Assembly (NCBI GenBank): GCA_038049695.1
Contig: CP142458.1
Span: 67,133,501-67,197,500, forward strand
DNA from: Cinnamomum chago
Taxonomy: Eukaryota; Streptophyta; Magnoliopsida; Laurales; Lauraceae
Reading direction: 5' to 3'
DNA: 64,000 nt
In this document: positions 33,184 to 43,885 of the stretch, in pieces
How positions within the stretch are numbered: position 1 is the stretch's first letter
How the letters are laid out: each line of letters opens with the position of its first letter
Translations under genes and position numbers: made by a program
Notes under the pieces: model-generated
Databases searched by the model: none
Seen by the model: the letters and a program-made list of their open reading frames with translations, nothing else
What the model was told of the DNA's origin: nothing

Positions 33184-33560
33184 GGGGATATTCATGTGCA
33201 TCCTTCCCTTACTATATGGTGAGGACAAACTTCATGGGGCCCACCTAGGGACCCACTGATCATGGGACTTGTGGGGAATTAGAAGAGACATCTTAGATGA
33301 AACCATATTTCAAATTTAGGGTCAATCTCATTCCTTTAACCCCTTCATCTGTGACCCACAAATTTAATGACTTTATATTAAAGGAAAGAATTTGACCCAC
33401 GATCTAATGGTCTAATCCATTTGGATTGATGAAAATTTAATGACTCTAGTGTACTGAAGGGGGGGGGGGGTGTTCTATGTGTGTTGATGGTTCAGATGTG
33501 TTATAAAGACAACCCTACTATGTTGTCCCTCACCATAATATGTGTATATATGTGTGTGTG
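33184..33560. mobile_element. TA-associated repeat related to family A
   Basis: Starts after a G run with ATATTCATGTGCATCC, as in family A, then continues with an interior (GTGAGGACAAACTTCATGGG, GGGTCAATC, CCCCTTCATCTGTGACCCA) that reappears in reverse orientation at 46954-47305 and, more diverged, at 25150-25510. The right side has GTTGTCCCTCACCATAATAT and a TG/TA microsatellite. Confidence 0.55.
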
Positions 33561-33590
33561 TACATATATTGAGGTGCTCCTAAATATGTA

Positions 33591-33778
33591 TTGGGAAAGT
33601 TTCAAGTGCATCTATCCCTCACCATAGGGTGAGAGACACTTCCCATTTTTGCACATGAAGACAAGGAAATGTACCCCACCCTATGTACTTGAAAAGTAAC
33701 TTTTGTACTTAAAAATGCCCAATTATAGAAGTGTCCCTCACCCTATGGTGAGGGATGGATGCACTTGAAACCTCTCCA
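33591..33778. mobile_element. TA-targeting MITE, family A copy 2
   Basis: The left end GGGAAAGTTTCAAGTGCATC and the right end, reverse complement TGGAGAGGTTTCAAGTGCAT, are inverted repeats that both continue into CCCTCACCATAGGGTGAG. A (TA)n tract starts at 33779. Confidence 0.7.
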
Positions 33779-33799
33779 TATATATATATATATATATAT
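33779..33799. repeat. TA microsatellite
   Basis: About 10 TA units joining family A copy 2 to family B copy 2. Confidence 0.95.
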
Positions 33800-34179
33800 G
33801 AGCAAGGCTCTCCTAAGCTCAAGCTTAGGAAAAAAATTTCGTAAGCTCATGCTTGTGGGGCCCACCTTTGGTTCATCCAAATGGACCAAACACATGACTT
33901 CCTTAAATTACACATGTCCACCAACTTTCGATCAGATCCAAATTTATTTGACCGTTGGATTAACTATGTATCAATCCAAATGGATCGTTGACCATTAAAC
34001 TTTTAGGCCCATATGGAGATGATATAAATCTCATTTGGGGCTGATTTTTTGTAGAGAGGAAGATCCAAGGGAGTCCTTGAAATCCCCCCCACCCCCATCT
34101 CCATGTGGGTCCCTAGGTGGGCCCCACCACACACTTGAGCTTACCTTATCCTAAGCTTGAGCTTAGGAGAGCTGGCCCC
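33800..34179. mobile_element. TA-targeting MITE, family B copy 2
   Basis: Flanked by TA. The left end GAGCAAGGCTCTCCTAAGCT and right end, reverse complement AGGGGCCAGCTCTCCTAAGC, match, and both continue CAAGCTTAGG. The interior carries GTGGGGCCCAC (33855) and GTGGGCCCCAC (34118) as part of the inverted arms. Confidence 0.75.
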
Positions 34180-34189
34180 TATATATATA

Positions 34190-34345
34190 TAAGGTGGTGT
34201 TGTTGTGAGAGATGCTCTCACCTTACTATGAGAGATAAGGTGGGGGGGGCCTCACATCCATATCCAATGTTAACTTAAATGTGAGGGCCCTCACCTTTTA
34301 TCTCTCATAGTAAGGTGAGAGTGTCTCTCACAAGAGCATCTCCCA
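34190..34345. mobile_element. TA-targeting MITE, family C copy 2
   Basis: The left arm (TGTGAGAGATGCTCTCACCT, ACTATGAGAGATAAGGTG) is the inverted repeat of the right arm (reverse complement GGGAGATGCTCTTGTGAGAG, then ACTCTCACCTTACTATGAGA). Length about 155 bp, bounded by TA-rich DNA on both sides. Shares the AACTTAAATGTGAGGGCC core with family C copy 1. Confidence 0.65.
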
Positions 34346-34349
34346 TATA

Positions 34350-34533
34350 TATATATTCATGTGCATCCATCCCTCACCATAGGGTGAGAGACACATAATT
34401 GGAAATATTCATGTGCAAAAGAGAAAAATCCACATATAGTCATATGTAAAAAAAAGAATGTTTATATGCAAATAGGGAAAGCCATGTAATTGTCTCTCAC
34501 CCTATGGTGATGGATGAATGCACATGAATATCC

Positions 34534-34536
<3 letters not shown>
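34350..34536. mobile_element. TA-targeting MITE, family A copy 3
   Basis: The left end ATTCATGTGCATCCATCCCT and right end, reverse complement TGGGATATTCATGTGCATTC, are inverted repeats that contain CTCACCATAGGGTGAGAGAC. The centre differs from copies 1 and 2. Confidence 0.7.

Positions 34537-34564
<28 letters not shown>
34537..34564. repeat. TA microsatellite
   Basis: About 14 TA units between family A copy 3 and family B copy 3. Confidence 0.95.
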
Positions 34565-34567
<3 letters not shown>

Positions 34568-34795
34568 CGGGGCTCTCCTAAGCTGAAACTTAGCTTATCC
34601 TAAGCTGAAATAGCAAATCAAAGTTGATTATATCTATTTTTTGCATGATGGAACTGGAAAATCCAGCTCTGATTGGATTTATCTTGATTTTAGAGACTCA
34701 TCATACAAAAAACAATGATAGTCGACTTTGATTTGTGGGACCGACACGGTTTCAGCTTAGGAAAGCTAAGCTTTAGCTTGAGAGAGTTGGCCTCA
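34565..34795. mobile_element. TA-targeting MITE, family B copy 3
   Basis: The left end GAGCGGGGCTCTCCTAAGCT and right end, reverse complement TGAGGCCAACTCTCTCAAGC, are inverted repeats. The interior AATCAAAGTTGATTATATCT and its inverted partner TAGTCGACTTTGATTTG match the interior of family B copy 1. Confidence 0.7.
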
Positions 34796-34816
34796 TATAT
34801 ATATATATATATATAT
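34796..34816. repeat. TA microsatellite
   Basis: About 10 TA units. With the flanking GGCCTCA and TGAGGCC it forms a perfect palindromic junction of two family B elements. Confidence 0.95.
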
Positions 34817-35093
34817 GAGGCCAGCTCTCCTAAGCTCAAGCTTAGGATAATGTAAGCTCAAGTGTGGTAGCTCAAGTGTGGTGGGGCCCATTTGGGGATG
34901 GGGGTGGGGGGAATTTCAAGGACTCCCTATGAAATTACTCTCTGCAAAAAATAAGGCACAACCGTGATTTCTATCATCTGTGCAATTTAAAGGGGTCATG
35001 TGTTTTGTCAATTTCGATGGACCAAAGGTTGACCCCACAAGCATGAGCTTATGAGATATTATCCTTAGCTCGAGCTTAAGAAAGCCTTGCTCA
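34817..35093. mobile_element. TA-targeting MITE, family B copy 4
   Basis: The left end GAGGCCAGCTCTCCTAAGCT and right end, reverse complement TGAGCAAGGCTTTCTTAAGC, are inverted repeats. The arms carry GTGGGGCCCA and CATGAGCTTATG-type motifs as in copy 2. A (TA)-rich tract follows to about 35130. Confidence 0.7.
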
Positions 35094-35130
35094 TATATAT
35101 ATATTTATATTTATATATATGTATATAAGT

Positions 35131-36447
35131 AACAGGGCCTTGATTTGGGCCTATGAACATGCCTCTCATTTGGGTCTAGGTTTAGATTTGGGCCTTTAAC
35201 TTAAATCAGGCTTGTGTATGGCTCCTGTAGCCTAGACTCAACTTGGGTAGGGGCCCGGGTGCAGATCCTTATTTCTAATTCATCAGGTTATCGACCCAAT
35301 CCGAACCTGACCCTGTAATTATAAATGATCTTTCCATGAATTCCTAGACTGAATTAAGAAAAATGTCCCCTTGGAAAGGTTTCACATGGTGTCCTTAAGT
35401 CTTGTGTGTTTATGGACATAGCATGGGGCCCACGGTTTGGTGATTGAGAAAATTGATCTGGTTAATTTAGGGTACATGGTGCATGGACCATTCAATCAAT
35501 TGGGAATGAACTACGATCCACATTAGCATTGAAAGCTGGGTTGCTGATTTTTTCAACTTGGACTATGTTTTGGACATTGTTGCTACCATTCATATTTGAA
35601 TTATAACTTTTTTTTCTTTTTTTTTTAAGATAAAGAAAAGATTACAGAGGGAGAAGTCATCTACGACTCTCCAATGGGACATATCCATAAAGACAAGTGG
35701 AAAATCTTTACTAGGTGGATGAATGAGGAGAAAACTAGGAGTGAGAAATCCTCCTATGGAGAATCAATCACCTCTTGATTCTCCATTGTCGTGTTTTTTC
35801 ATTTGAGTTGAGAATGTTATGTAAAAAACAATTATCCTAAAATAATTTTGTAAATACAAGTTAATTATTAAAAGTTAAATTCCATTGTTAGAATAAAAAG
35901 AAACAATTTCTCTAGAGACAATGGCATTATTTCCTCTCCATGTTAAGGCAAAAATCTTTTCTTCTAAATTAGTCGAAAAATAGATTTACTTTTTTGCTAA
36001 ATAAAGCATTTAGTGAGAGAATCTTTTTTTTTCTTTTCCATACTTTTCTTTACATTGAAACAAAGACTTTAAGCCCATGGAGACTTTGGCCTAATGTTTG
36101 GTGTAGAGTTAAATGATCTGGGCCTGAACAACAAGGAGCCTAAAGGCTCAAATGGATGGTTGGGTTGTTCCAACAGTTTAACACCAACCAGCTTAAAAGA
36201 CTACATTAACTAAGGAAGATGGACTTATGGTCTTCTTCTGCTCGTTAAAGCCATAATCAGATTCAACATTTAATTAGATTGCAGCATTTCTTGGCTCAAT
36301 CCAATCAATCTCATTGCCACCCTAACCACAGCGGATTATGTATAAGAAGTTTTAGTTATGATCACATTACTTAACACTTCTACTTTTTAGCTTTTTAGGC
36401 TTTGTTCCATTATTTTATTTTATTCAAAAGAGAATAAAGTTTTAGGA
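35131..36447. other. Stretch without a recognised gene
   Basis: AT-rich. The part at 35130-35340 is rich in TTGGGCC-type words like the hAT-type elements elsewhere in the window. Nothing coding was recognised. Confidence 0.35.
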
Positions 36448-36448
36448 A

Positions 36449-38014
36449 GGGAAAATCTTAAAATCGGGTTCAAATTTTGCCCAGTTTTCAAATTTGAAAA
36501 AATAAAAAACTTTACATTTCGAAATAGGACTTAAGTTTTTCAATTACATTTAAAATCGAAACATACTTTCAAATCAGGACATCTGACAAAATTTGGGGAT
36601 CTCCGGCGATCGCCACCCCGCCATCTTTAAGAAAATAAGAGCTTCTTGGACGTCATGATCCCCATAGTAGAATGCCACCACAGCTTGTATTCAAGATTGA
36701 TATCATGGATGCCACTTGCAAGTGCATTTTTGCCATTCAAGCATTACAATAATTCCAGCATCGATCAGAATCATGGATCATATGTTTTTTTTTTTTTTGA
36801 AAGATCAGACTGACATGCTTGATTTAAGAGACACCTAAACCTGGATCTTAACATTGGGAAAGGGAGGGTGAGGTGGGGTTGGAAAAAACAAAAAATTCAG
36901 TCAAGCCCGAGCTCGTTAGAAGTGAGCCAACCAAAGTTGACCTTGAACTTGGGAGGAAGAAGAAAGGCTCCAAGGGTAATTTTGGCATTTTGTTAGGATT
37001 TCCATGTATTGGCTAATTTATAGATTGCACAAAACTCTGGGTTCATTGAGTTGTAATTTTTTATTTCTTTTAAAATGGAGTGTGGTTGTGTCACCGGAAG
37101 ACTTAGAGTGAAGATTGAGGTGTTTTGAAATGAAGAAAGACCAGTTTCCAGAAAATAATCTTGCTACAGCGAGGCTTTTGCTCGCTAGAGCGAACATGCA
37201 TGGAGTTCGGGCAAGAGTAAGGGCTTGCTATAGGGAGGATCCCTAGTCGCTCTAGCGAACCTAAAAAAGAAGCCCAGTGCGGGCCAAATTGCATAATATT
37301 TAGAGTTTGGTTTCACTTGCTATTCTAATTGGATTAAAACTAGAAACCTCTTGCATGAATTAAGGATTATAAAAAGGGCGTTCCTCTCAACCTTAAGTGT
37401 AGATTAAGAAGATAAGAAGTTATTCTCTTTTTGTTTTGAAGCTAAGAGAGATTCCTTGATCTCTAGAGCCATCATTGAGAGTTTGTGCTGAAGAGATGCT
37501 CTAGAAGGTTTGCTGATTCTACTCTTTTGTAGAAGATTTGATCATCTTGATTCTCAAGGTATTGTTGGGTCAAGTACAAGGAGCGGTGCGCGGTGTGGAA
37601 GATGTAGAAACATAAGAAGTTGTGCAAGAACAATTATAGCTCTTAGGTCGACAGAATGACTGAGAAAAAGAGCTGTGAGTATATCTTGTATTCACTCAAT
37701 ATTGTTTGATTTCAAATCGTTGTTTTTCTCTCTAGATAAGATTTCCATGTAAAATATTGTGCTTGCCTTCTTGTAGTGTGTGTCTGGTAGATTTATCTGC
37801 TAGTTTGTAATGTTTTATTTCTGCTACAATGATTATTGACCTAACATCCATTCTAGTAGATAGATAAAGAAAACTTGCTGGAAAAGTCATATTATGGCCG
37901 GATGTCTTGATATGAAATGTAATTGGAAAACTTAAGCCCTTTTTTGAAATATAAAGAAAACTTTATCCTGATTTGAAAAGTGGGAAAAACTTGCCCTATT
38001 TTGAAATTCTCCCC
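36449..38014. mobile_element. MULE-like element with long terminal inverted repeats
   Basis: About 1.57 kb. The left arm of about 145 bases (GGGAAAATCTTAAAATCGGG, later GGACTTAAGTTTTTCAATTA and CAGGACATCTGACAAAATTT) matches the reverse complement of the right arm (GGGGAGAATTTCAAAATAGG, GGGCTTAAGTTTTCCAATTA, CAAGACATCCGGCCATAATA). The flanks share TAGGAA (36443-36448 and 38017-38022), possibly a decayed 9-bp duplication. No transposase is visible; the interior is non-autonomous and holds foreign DNA, including an LTR-like segment. Confidence 0.7.
36990..37850 (+). mobile_element. LTR-like segment inside the MULE
   Basis: Begins TGTTAGGATTTCCATG, has a TATA-like TTATAAAAAGGG at about 37368, and shows leader-like DNA with several CTTGATTCTC motifs, ending near TTATTTCTGCTACA. 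The overall look is that of a Copia-type LTR, but no matching 5-bp target duplication was found at these ends. The palindromic GCTCGCTAGAGCGAAC block near 37178-37260 is repeated (TCGCTCTAGCGAAC). Confidence 0.3.
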
Positions 38015-38199
38015 TATAGGAATGTAAATGTTGAGATTGAAAATGAACACAATCTCCTAAATACAGTAATTTTGAAGGGGACAAAAGAATATGTAATTTC
38101 ATATAAAAAGTGTTACAAAATATAACATTCATTCCCTCATTTTATATAAAATAAAAAATCATAGAAAGGAATGTGGGGATATGGGATTCAGTAGTGCTA

Positions 38200-38326
38200 C
38201 CTGGACAAACTTTTTGGCCAGAATTTTGGACAACCCCTATGATATCCCTTGAATATTTTGAATATTCCTATATTCAAGGGATATCATAGGAGTTGTCTAA
38301 AATTCTGGCAAAAAAGTTTGTCCAAA
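38200..38326. mobile_element. Foldback MITE with TA target duplication
   Basis: 127 bp between TA dinucleotides (38198-38199, 38327-38328). The arms of about 55 bases (38202 on, TGGACAAACTTTTTGGCCAG; right arm reverse complement TGGACAAACTTTTTTGCCAG) differ at only a few positions and are separated by a loop of about 12 bases. Transcribed, it would form a long, nearly perfect hairpin. Confidence 0.75.
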
Positions 38327-38814
38327 TAGACTTTTTGTATGGGATTATGGGTTAAACCTAGGAATCACGCTTGGTCACATAACGAAGACCTAATCTGCTT
38401 TTGTATATGAATTCCTCCATAATTTTGTTCTCCTCACCAATTGGAGCCCAATTAGTGCTGGGGATATTGGTTTTTGAAAAGGTAATGATAGTGAACCATC
38501 CCCTAACCTGTTTGCATGGAATAATGATGTAAGGTCTTTATGATGATAGGAATCAAAGGTGAGATGTAAGACGAGGTTTCCAAAAATCTGAGGTGGGTCT
38601 AATGTCTAACTGAAATTAGGCCCGTCTATGTATAAGTGGGCCCAATGCATTACTGGATTTACGCCCATCTAGTCATTACCCGCAACAAGGGTCTTGTGCC
38701 CAATAGAATCTTGATATTTTTTATGCCAATAAATCTTGACTAATGCAGTGAGAATAGATCAGTATTTCACTCAAGCCCACTCCACACTAGTAAACAATAA
38801 GCATAAACAAATCA

Positions 38815-39150
38815 ACATGAGTTGTTAGGTTTAGATGAAGTACTCGGGGCCAGTTTGGCACCTCTACTAATAGAGTCAAGTGAAGTAAAATTGATTTTGA
38901 AAAAAGAATAATATATAAGTGGGTTATGATGATATTTTGTTTTTAGTTGTTTGTTATGGAATCTTTTTAACTTTTTGTATAGGAAAGTGAAGGGTTTTTT
39001 TTTTTTTTTTTTTTGTATTTTAGTGGATAAAGGCGGTTGTTTTATGACTTTTTTTAAAAAAGTTAGAGAGTGTTTTGAATTAAAGTGTTTTTGATGTGAC
39101 ATCTTATCTAAAAATGAAGGCTTTACTTGACTTTTACTGTGCTAGTAAGG
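38815..39150. mobile_element. MITE related to the 55305-55602 element
   Basis: Shares with 55305-55602 the ordered words ATGATG.(T/C)(A/G)TTTTGTTTTTAG, TTGTATAG(G)AAAGTGAAG, a poly-T run, TTTGA(T/A)(A/G)TGAC and GGAGGCTTTAC or GAAGGCTTTAC. Termini are weak here (AGTTTGGCACC left, GTGCTAGTAAGGG right). Confidence 0.45.
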
Positions 39151-39689
39151 GAAAAAAGGAAATCTCTAAATAACCTATTAATACGAACCAATATAATTCT
39201 AACAGAGTTAGGAAATAGAACTTTTAGGATGCAAGCAGTTTGCTCCATATAGTAAGTTTACGTACCTCATTTCATTTTCCATGTTGAGAAGTTAAAATGT
39301 GATTCAATAGAGTAGTTTGTCATAAACATTACAAAGTCAAATTACTTGAAAGGAGGCAACTGTTCTTCAAGAAGAGAAATAATCAGTGCAGTAGAATTTA
39401 ATGGAAAATAGTATAGCAAGAAAGCACAAATAGCAACAATAAATATGGAATATGACAATGTCTTATTCTTACATGATCATTTAGGGAAATAAACGAATTG
39501 AGCCGAGCCATACAATTCAACTAAAACATGAATTCTCTCCTCTTATTTTTCTCAATTAGCTAGCAGTTCACACAAGTAGCATAAAATAGGTATTTGCTAA
39601 CATTAGAAGTGCTTCTTAAGCAATGATAAACTTTTGAAAGGTGTAGTGTAGCTTCCCAATGATATCCGACCTCAAGAATAGTAAAAACA
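39151..39689. other. Stretch without a recognised gene
   Basis: AT-rich DNA; nothing recognised. Confidence 0.4.
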
Positions 39690-39840
39690 TGGATTTTGAT
39701 AGGCCCCAAGGTGGTAGCATTAGTAGACTGAACTTTCGATTCCTGAAGAAGGGGAACCGGATGGTCGATACCAAGACCTCTAGCTCCGGAAGAGGGAGAG
39801 GAACCATGATCCTGATCACTTAGCCAACCCCTTAGTGTTG
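39690..39840 (-). mobile_element. tRNA-related SINE candidate, second copy
   Basis: The reverse complement starts GGGGTTGGCTAAGTGATCAG and contains TCTTGGTATCGACCATC and two GGAACC/GGAAGAGG-type words in the order seen at 24050-24265. It is shorter and more diverged. Confidence 0.45.
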
Positions 39841-40670
39841 ATAGGAAGAGATGAGAAAATGATATACTCCAAAATGAGAAGCTGTTTTTATTTCATAAAT
39901 ATCAGTAAATATTAACACAAAAAGAAAAATCTCAGGGAGGGCCTTATTTAGTGTGTTTGAGAGAAATGATCAATAGTGCATTTACTCTAGATAGTCTAAC
40001 TTTATAATGTCAGAGTCAATTGAGAGGGCCCAACCTTTAAAAAATGGATATACTTCATTATATTTCTAATTGAGTCTCTAATCTTAACAATAATCAACTC
40101 CTCGGTTTCTTTCACAAATAGAAATTGAATCAAAAGAAGATACGAAATTGGAAATTTATATCTCTAGCTATAACCTTCGTAGCGTAATTCAATACTAGGA
40201 AAAGGTCTCATCTATATATCCGTCTTATTTCCTTCTCTCCGCACCTCTTTATATTAGAACATTTGACTTATTCAAATTGCTCAATCACTTATTCTTAAAC
40301 CCAACATTCTTAAGACCAAAGAGTCTGGCAGAAAAATGGGAAGACCTCCCCATTCCTAGTTCTCGTGTAGCTAGATCCTTCGGAACCACAGGAATCCTTG
40401 GAATGAGATTCCGACTCAGCACCCTTTTTGAATGAAAAATTGGGTTAGGATAAGGTCCAGCAATTAATCTAATCATGAGCATCATAAAAACTTAATCAGC
40501 CCTAGGTTTGATTTCTTGTGAACTGGACTGAAAAACTGACCCAGTTTACATCCCTTGGTGTAAACCGTGTTCTTCTTGGTTGGTACTTGGTCATAGGGTG
40601 TAAAAGAGGCCCAGTACCCCTGGCTGAGTTGGCCCAGTTATTGTCTAGGTTGGGGTTACAGTAAACAGTA
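39841..40670. other. Stretch without a recognised gene
   Basis: AT-rich DNA. Short GAATGAAAAATTGGG-type words only; nothing recognised. Confidence 0.4.
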
Positions 40671-40672
40671 GG

Positions 40673-41047
40673 GGTGTTCATGGCCCGGGCTGCTCAGCTT
40701 GACATAGCCTGTAAGTTCCCGGCTCGGACCAGTTTCAGAAAAAAGGTTCATATCTGGCCCAAGCTTGACATAGCCCATAAGTTCCTGGTACGAGACCGGC
40801 CCACACCCATTTCGTCAGTTGGGCAGCTGGGTGGGCCTTTCTATCACTTGTTTTAACAAATAAGTCATTGAACTACTTGTTTGGGTGGGCCTGTCCGGGT
40901 TCGGGCTTTTTGTCACTTTACCCAAACCTGTCCAAATATTTAACATGCAATCCAAAATTTTAATTAGACCCGACGTGTGTTATACAACCCAAGGTCCGAA
41001 CCCGGCCCAAATTAGGTTGGGCCCTGCCCGACCCATTTGCACTCCTA
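40673..41047. mobile_element. hAT-type MITE with GGCCC/GGGTC motifs
   Basis: The left end TAGGGGTGTTCATGGCCCGG and the right end, reverse complement TAGGAGTGCAAATGGGTCGG, are hAT-type inverted repeats. The interior repeats CTTGACATAGCC(T/C)(G/A)TAAGTTCC twice (about 40697 and 40765) and is rich in GGCCC and CGGGC. No clean 8-bp TSD remains. Confidence 0.6.
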
Positions 41048-41999
41048 TAAAGTATCCATACCTAAAATAGGCATTTAGCCAAATAACATGTTACATAATA
41101 ATATATTCCTTAAAACAGGGCCTTTTTCAAGTAACTGGGGCCCATCAGCCAATCAGCTAAGATCTTTCCAATCATCAGGTGGGCCACATCAGTCCATAAA
41201 CCTGAAAAAAATGATACCCGCAGAGGGACATGATAAGAGACACTCACAGGATCTTAATTTGTCAATTAACATAGGGATTCCTTATGTTCATACATGTACT
41301 ACAATTGTAATAAAATATGAGAAACAGAAGATACCTAAAACTTGTTTATTTATTTGATCTAATTGATGTGCCAAATGTGGGCCCCTCTCTATTGATAATG
41401 TATTTGATTAAGTGAAAATAAGGATAATTACATATTTCAAGCATGTAAACCCAAATACCCAATAGCACATTCATTACTGATATTTTGACCCCTTCATTGT
41501 TTTAAAACCATACTGAATGATCAAAGATAAGAGTCAGTCAAGTAAGGTTTCATTGACTTTAGTTTTATCAGAATTGTCTGATCAATGTGAATACTGACTA
41601 TTTAGCCTATCCAACTTAGGAATCTCTAAGATCAATGGTTTGGGTCTCCTGCATATGTACCATATCATCATTGTAGAAGCATCATTACAGTTATTTGGAT
41701 TTGTTCAGACATCAACATATATGCTACTGCAGCCTCTTGCCTTTAGCACTACAACAAAAAATTGATCTCTAATTGTTTGAGTGGAGGAGAGGTGCCTCAC
41801 CATTGAGCTACACATTGACCGGCAATAATTTGGAGTCAGATTTATGGATTTTGCTTTTTTCATTTAACCGTATCTAATCCAATTCCTGGAATGCTCCTAA
41901 AATCATTTTAGTTTTCTTAAAATCTCATTTGAAGTCTTTATTGGTTTTCATTCTTCTTTTTTGAATTTCTTATCCTTTAATACATCAAATATGAGTTGC
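41048..41999. other. Stretch without a recognised gene
   Basis: AT-rich DNA. CTGGGGCCCATCAGCC at about 41137 resembles repeat sequence; no gene was recognised. Confidence 0.4.
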
Positions 42000-42019
42000 T
42001 TTTGAGGCCTTGTTCTTTC

Positions 42020-42890
42020 CAGGCCTAGCCATGCCGGCCTGTGAAGTTCTTCGGGTCATGTTGTGCGGGCCTAAGTTGGCTAGGGGTCGGCCCAGCACGG
42101 CTGCCGGTCATGCCATGTTGGGTCGTGTCGTGCGAGCGGGCCGAGCTGGCCTGCGGGGTGTTCTATCTTATCAAGTTTTTTTTTCCCCCTAATTTACTGC
42201 ATTATTGTGTCTCTATGTAACAGAGTCTTGTAAATCAAACACAACTTTTAAAAATAGCCAGATGGGTTTGCTTCATAGGACTTGAGCTGTCCAGCCTTGC
42301 TGTCTATTGATGTATGCAATAGCCCAATGGGCCATCTTATTATGGGTGTTGGCTGTTGAGTATACTGGTTAGGTGGGCAATAGACCTGTAGGGAGAGTTT
42401 AAGCACAATAAAGAGAGAGGACCAGTAGGAGCTGGTTGTGCCTATAGGTCAAAGACTGAAAAGACCTGTTTGGTCTCTGTTTCATGGACAGACTGGTAGT
42501 TCTTATATATAGAAAAGTCCAATAATGACAAACCAGTCTAGATGTAACAGTGGGAATAATAAAGAGGACAAAAGAAAGAGAGGAGTAAAAGAGAAAAGAA
42601 GTGAAACTGGGTGGGTAAAGCATTGATGGGCCTTCTTTTCGTTTGTGCGGGTTGTCTTCCCGAATTTGTGTGAGGGCTTTCTTTTCGGCTCCAATCTCTT
42701 ATCTGGATTACCAAGGACAAAAGATTGATGGGCCTGGCCTATGGGTTGAATGTAAACAACATGGATGGCCCAACCGGGCCTAGCCGTGTTTGGCCATGGC
42801 AGTGCTGTGCCTGACCGTACGACTGGCTCCCTGGCCCAGCCCAGCCTGGCCGGTCAACGTGCTGGGCCTGGGTGGCCAGGCCCATTTTTC
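42020..42890. mobile_element. GC-rich ends of a hAT-type element
   Basis: GGCCTAGCCATGCCGGCCTG at the left and CTGGGTGGCCAGGCCCATTT at the right are both dense in GGCC and GGGCC, with an AT-rich middle. This resembles the 40673 and 46490 elements, which are built from short repeated G/C-rich words. Exact termini and TSD are not resolved. Confidence 0.4.
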
Positions 42891-43685
42891 ATTAATATAA
42901 TTACTTACTTTCCTCAAATAATCCAATGACAACATGTCCAAATTTCATGATGGAAAAACATTGTTCGATCTGAAATATCACTTCAAATGAAAAGTAGATA
43001 AGGTTTGAATCAAGCCACATGGTGAATATGGGTTGTTATGAGAGTTCTGACTTGGTCAACCTGCTGAAAATGGTTTGACATGAAGGGTTGACTCGGTTAC
43101 CATTAAGGAAATGGCCTGGGTTCAGAATGGTGAAAACTGGCTTAATTACAGTCATTAAATGGTGGACTATGGGCCAAAATGGGCTTGGGAGGGCCGGCCA
43201 TGGGCCAATATGGGCCAGACCATGTGGGTCCACCATCATGGGCATCCCATGAGTGTTGGGTGGTAATTAGGCCTAACATGACAATATTTTTTTTAACCTT
43301 CCAAAGTTGTCAATTAAAATGGATGGTCTAACAATGAAAGCCACACGTCTAAGTTGAATAAATAACATGAAATGGTTGGGAGAGAGATTTTCTCCTAGGT
43401 CCAGTTCTAAGGGACTCACTTGGGGCCACCCTTGTCAATATGCCTCCTTCACACTCACTAATCAACCCCCACCATATAGGAAAAAAGATATCCCCTATAT
43501 GATCTGAGAACAAGCTCCAATTGGAAACTCATTGAACCTCTAGTCACTATTGGATTAAATCTGAGAAAGGAAAAGAAAATTATAGCTAAAAGACTCTAGA
43601 AATTAAGACCATCAAATCAAAGATTAGTATAATGTGATTGGGCCCAATTTTCATCTTAAGCTTCTCCATGATGAGACCTTTAAAG
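42891..43685. other. Stretch without a recognised gene
   Basis: Includes GGGCCGGCCATGGGCCAATA near 43190 in otherwise AT-rich DNA; probably transposon debris. Confidence 0.35.
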
Positions 43686-43687
43686 TA

Positions 43688-43885
43688 TACCATCCTCAAG
43701 TGCGGCTCCTTACCTGAGTGGCATGGGGCTTCAGTTCTTACCTAACTGCCTAGAATTCGAACCCCAAGTACGTCACCTCTTCCTACTTGTACAGACTCGT
43801 TTTCCACTTGTGCAGGCCTCCTTCCCGTGTGTATGCAGGCTCTTTTTTGGGTCTCATCCCTCTTGGTGGGGTACCAAAAAATGAA
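43688..43885 (+). mobile_element. tRNA-derived SINE
   Basis: CCTTACCTGAGTGGCATGGG fits a Pol III A box and AGAATTCGAACCCC, 45 bases later, fits a B box. The body has a repeated ACTTGTACAG/CACTTGTGCAG motif and ends in an A-rich tail (AAAAAATGAAAAAAAG). It is not a tRNA gene: no acceptor stem pairs. Confidence 0.55.

Noticed and set aside
38812..39102. 96-codon minus frame with poly-Lys
   Set aside because: It is inside a MITE and its Lys run is a poly-T tract read in reverse.
42399..42720. Overlapping minus-strand frames rich in Phe, Leu, Ser
   Set aside because: They translate pyrimidine-rich DNA; no motif.
43688..43885. tRNA gene suggested by TTCGAACCCC
   Set aside because: No cloverleaf folds, and an A-rich tail follows; SINE is the better call.
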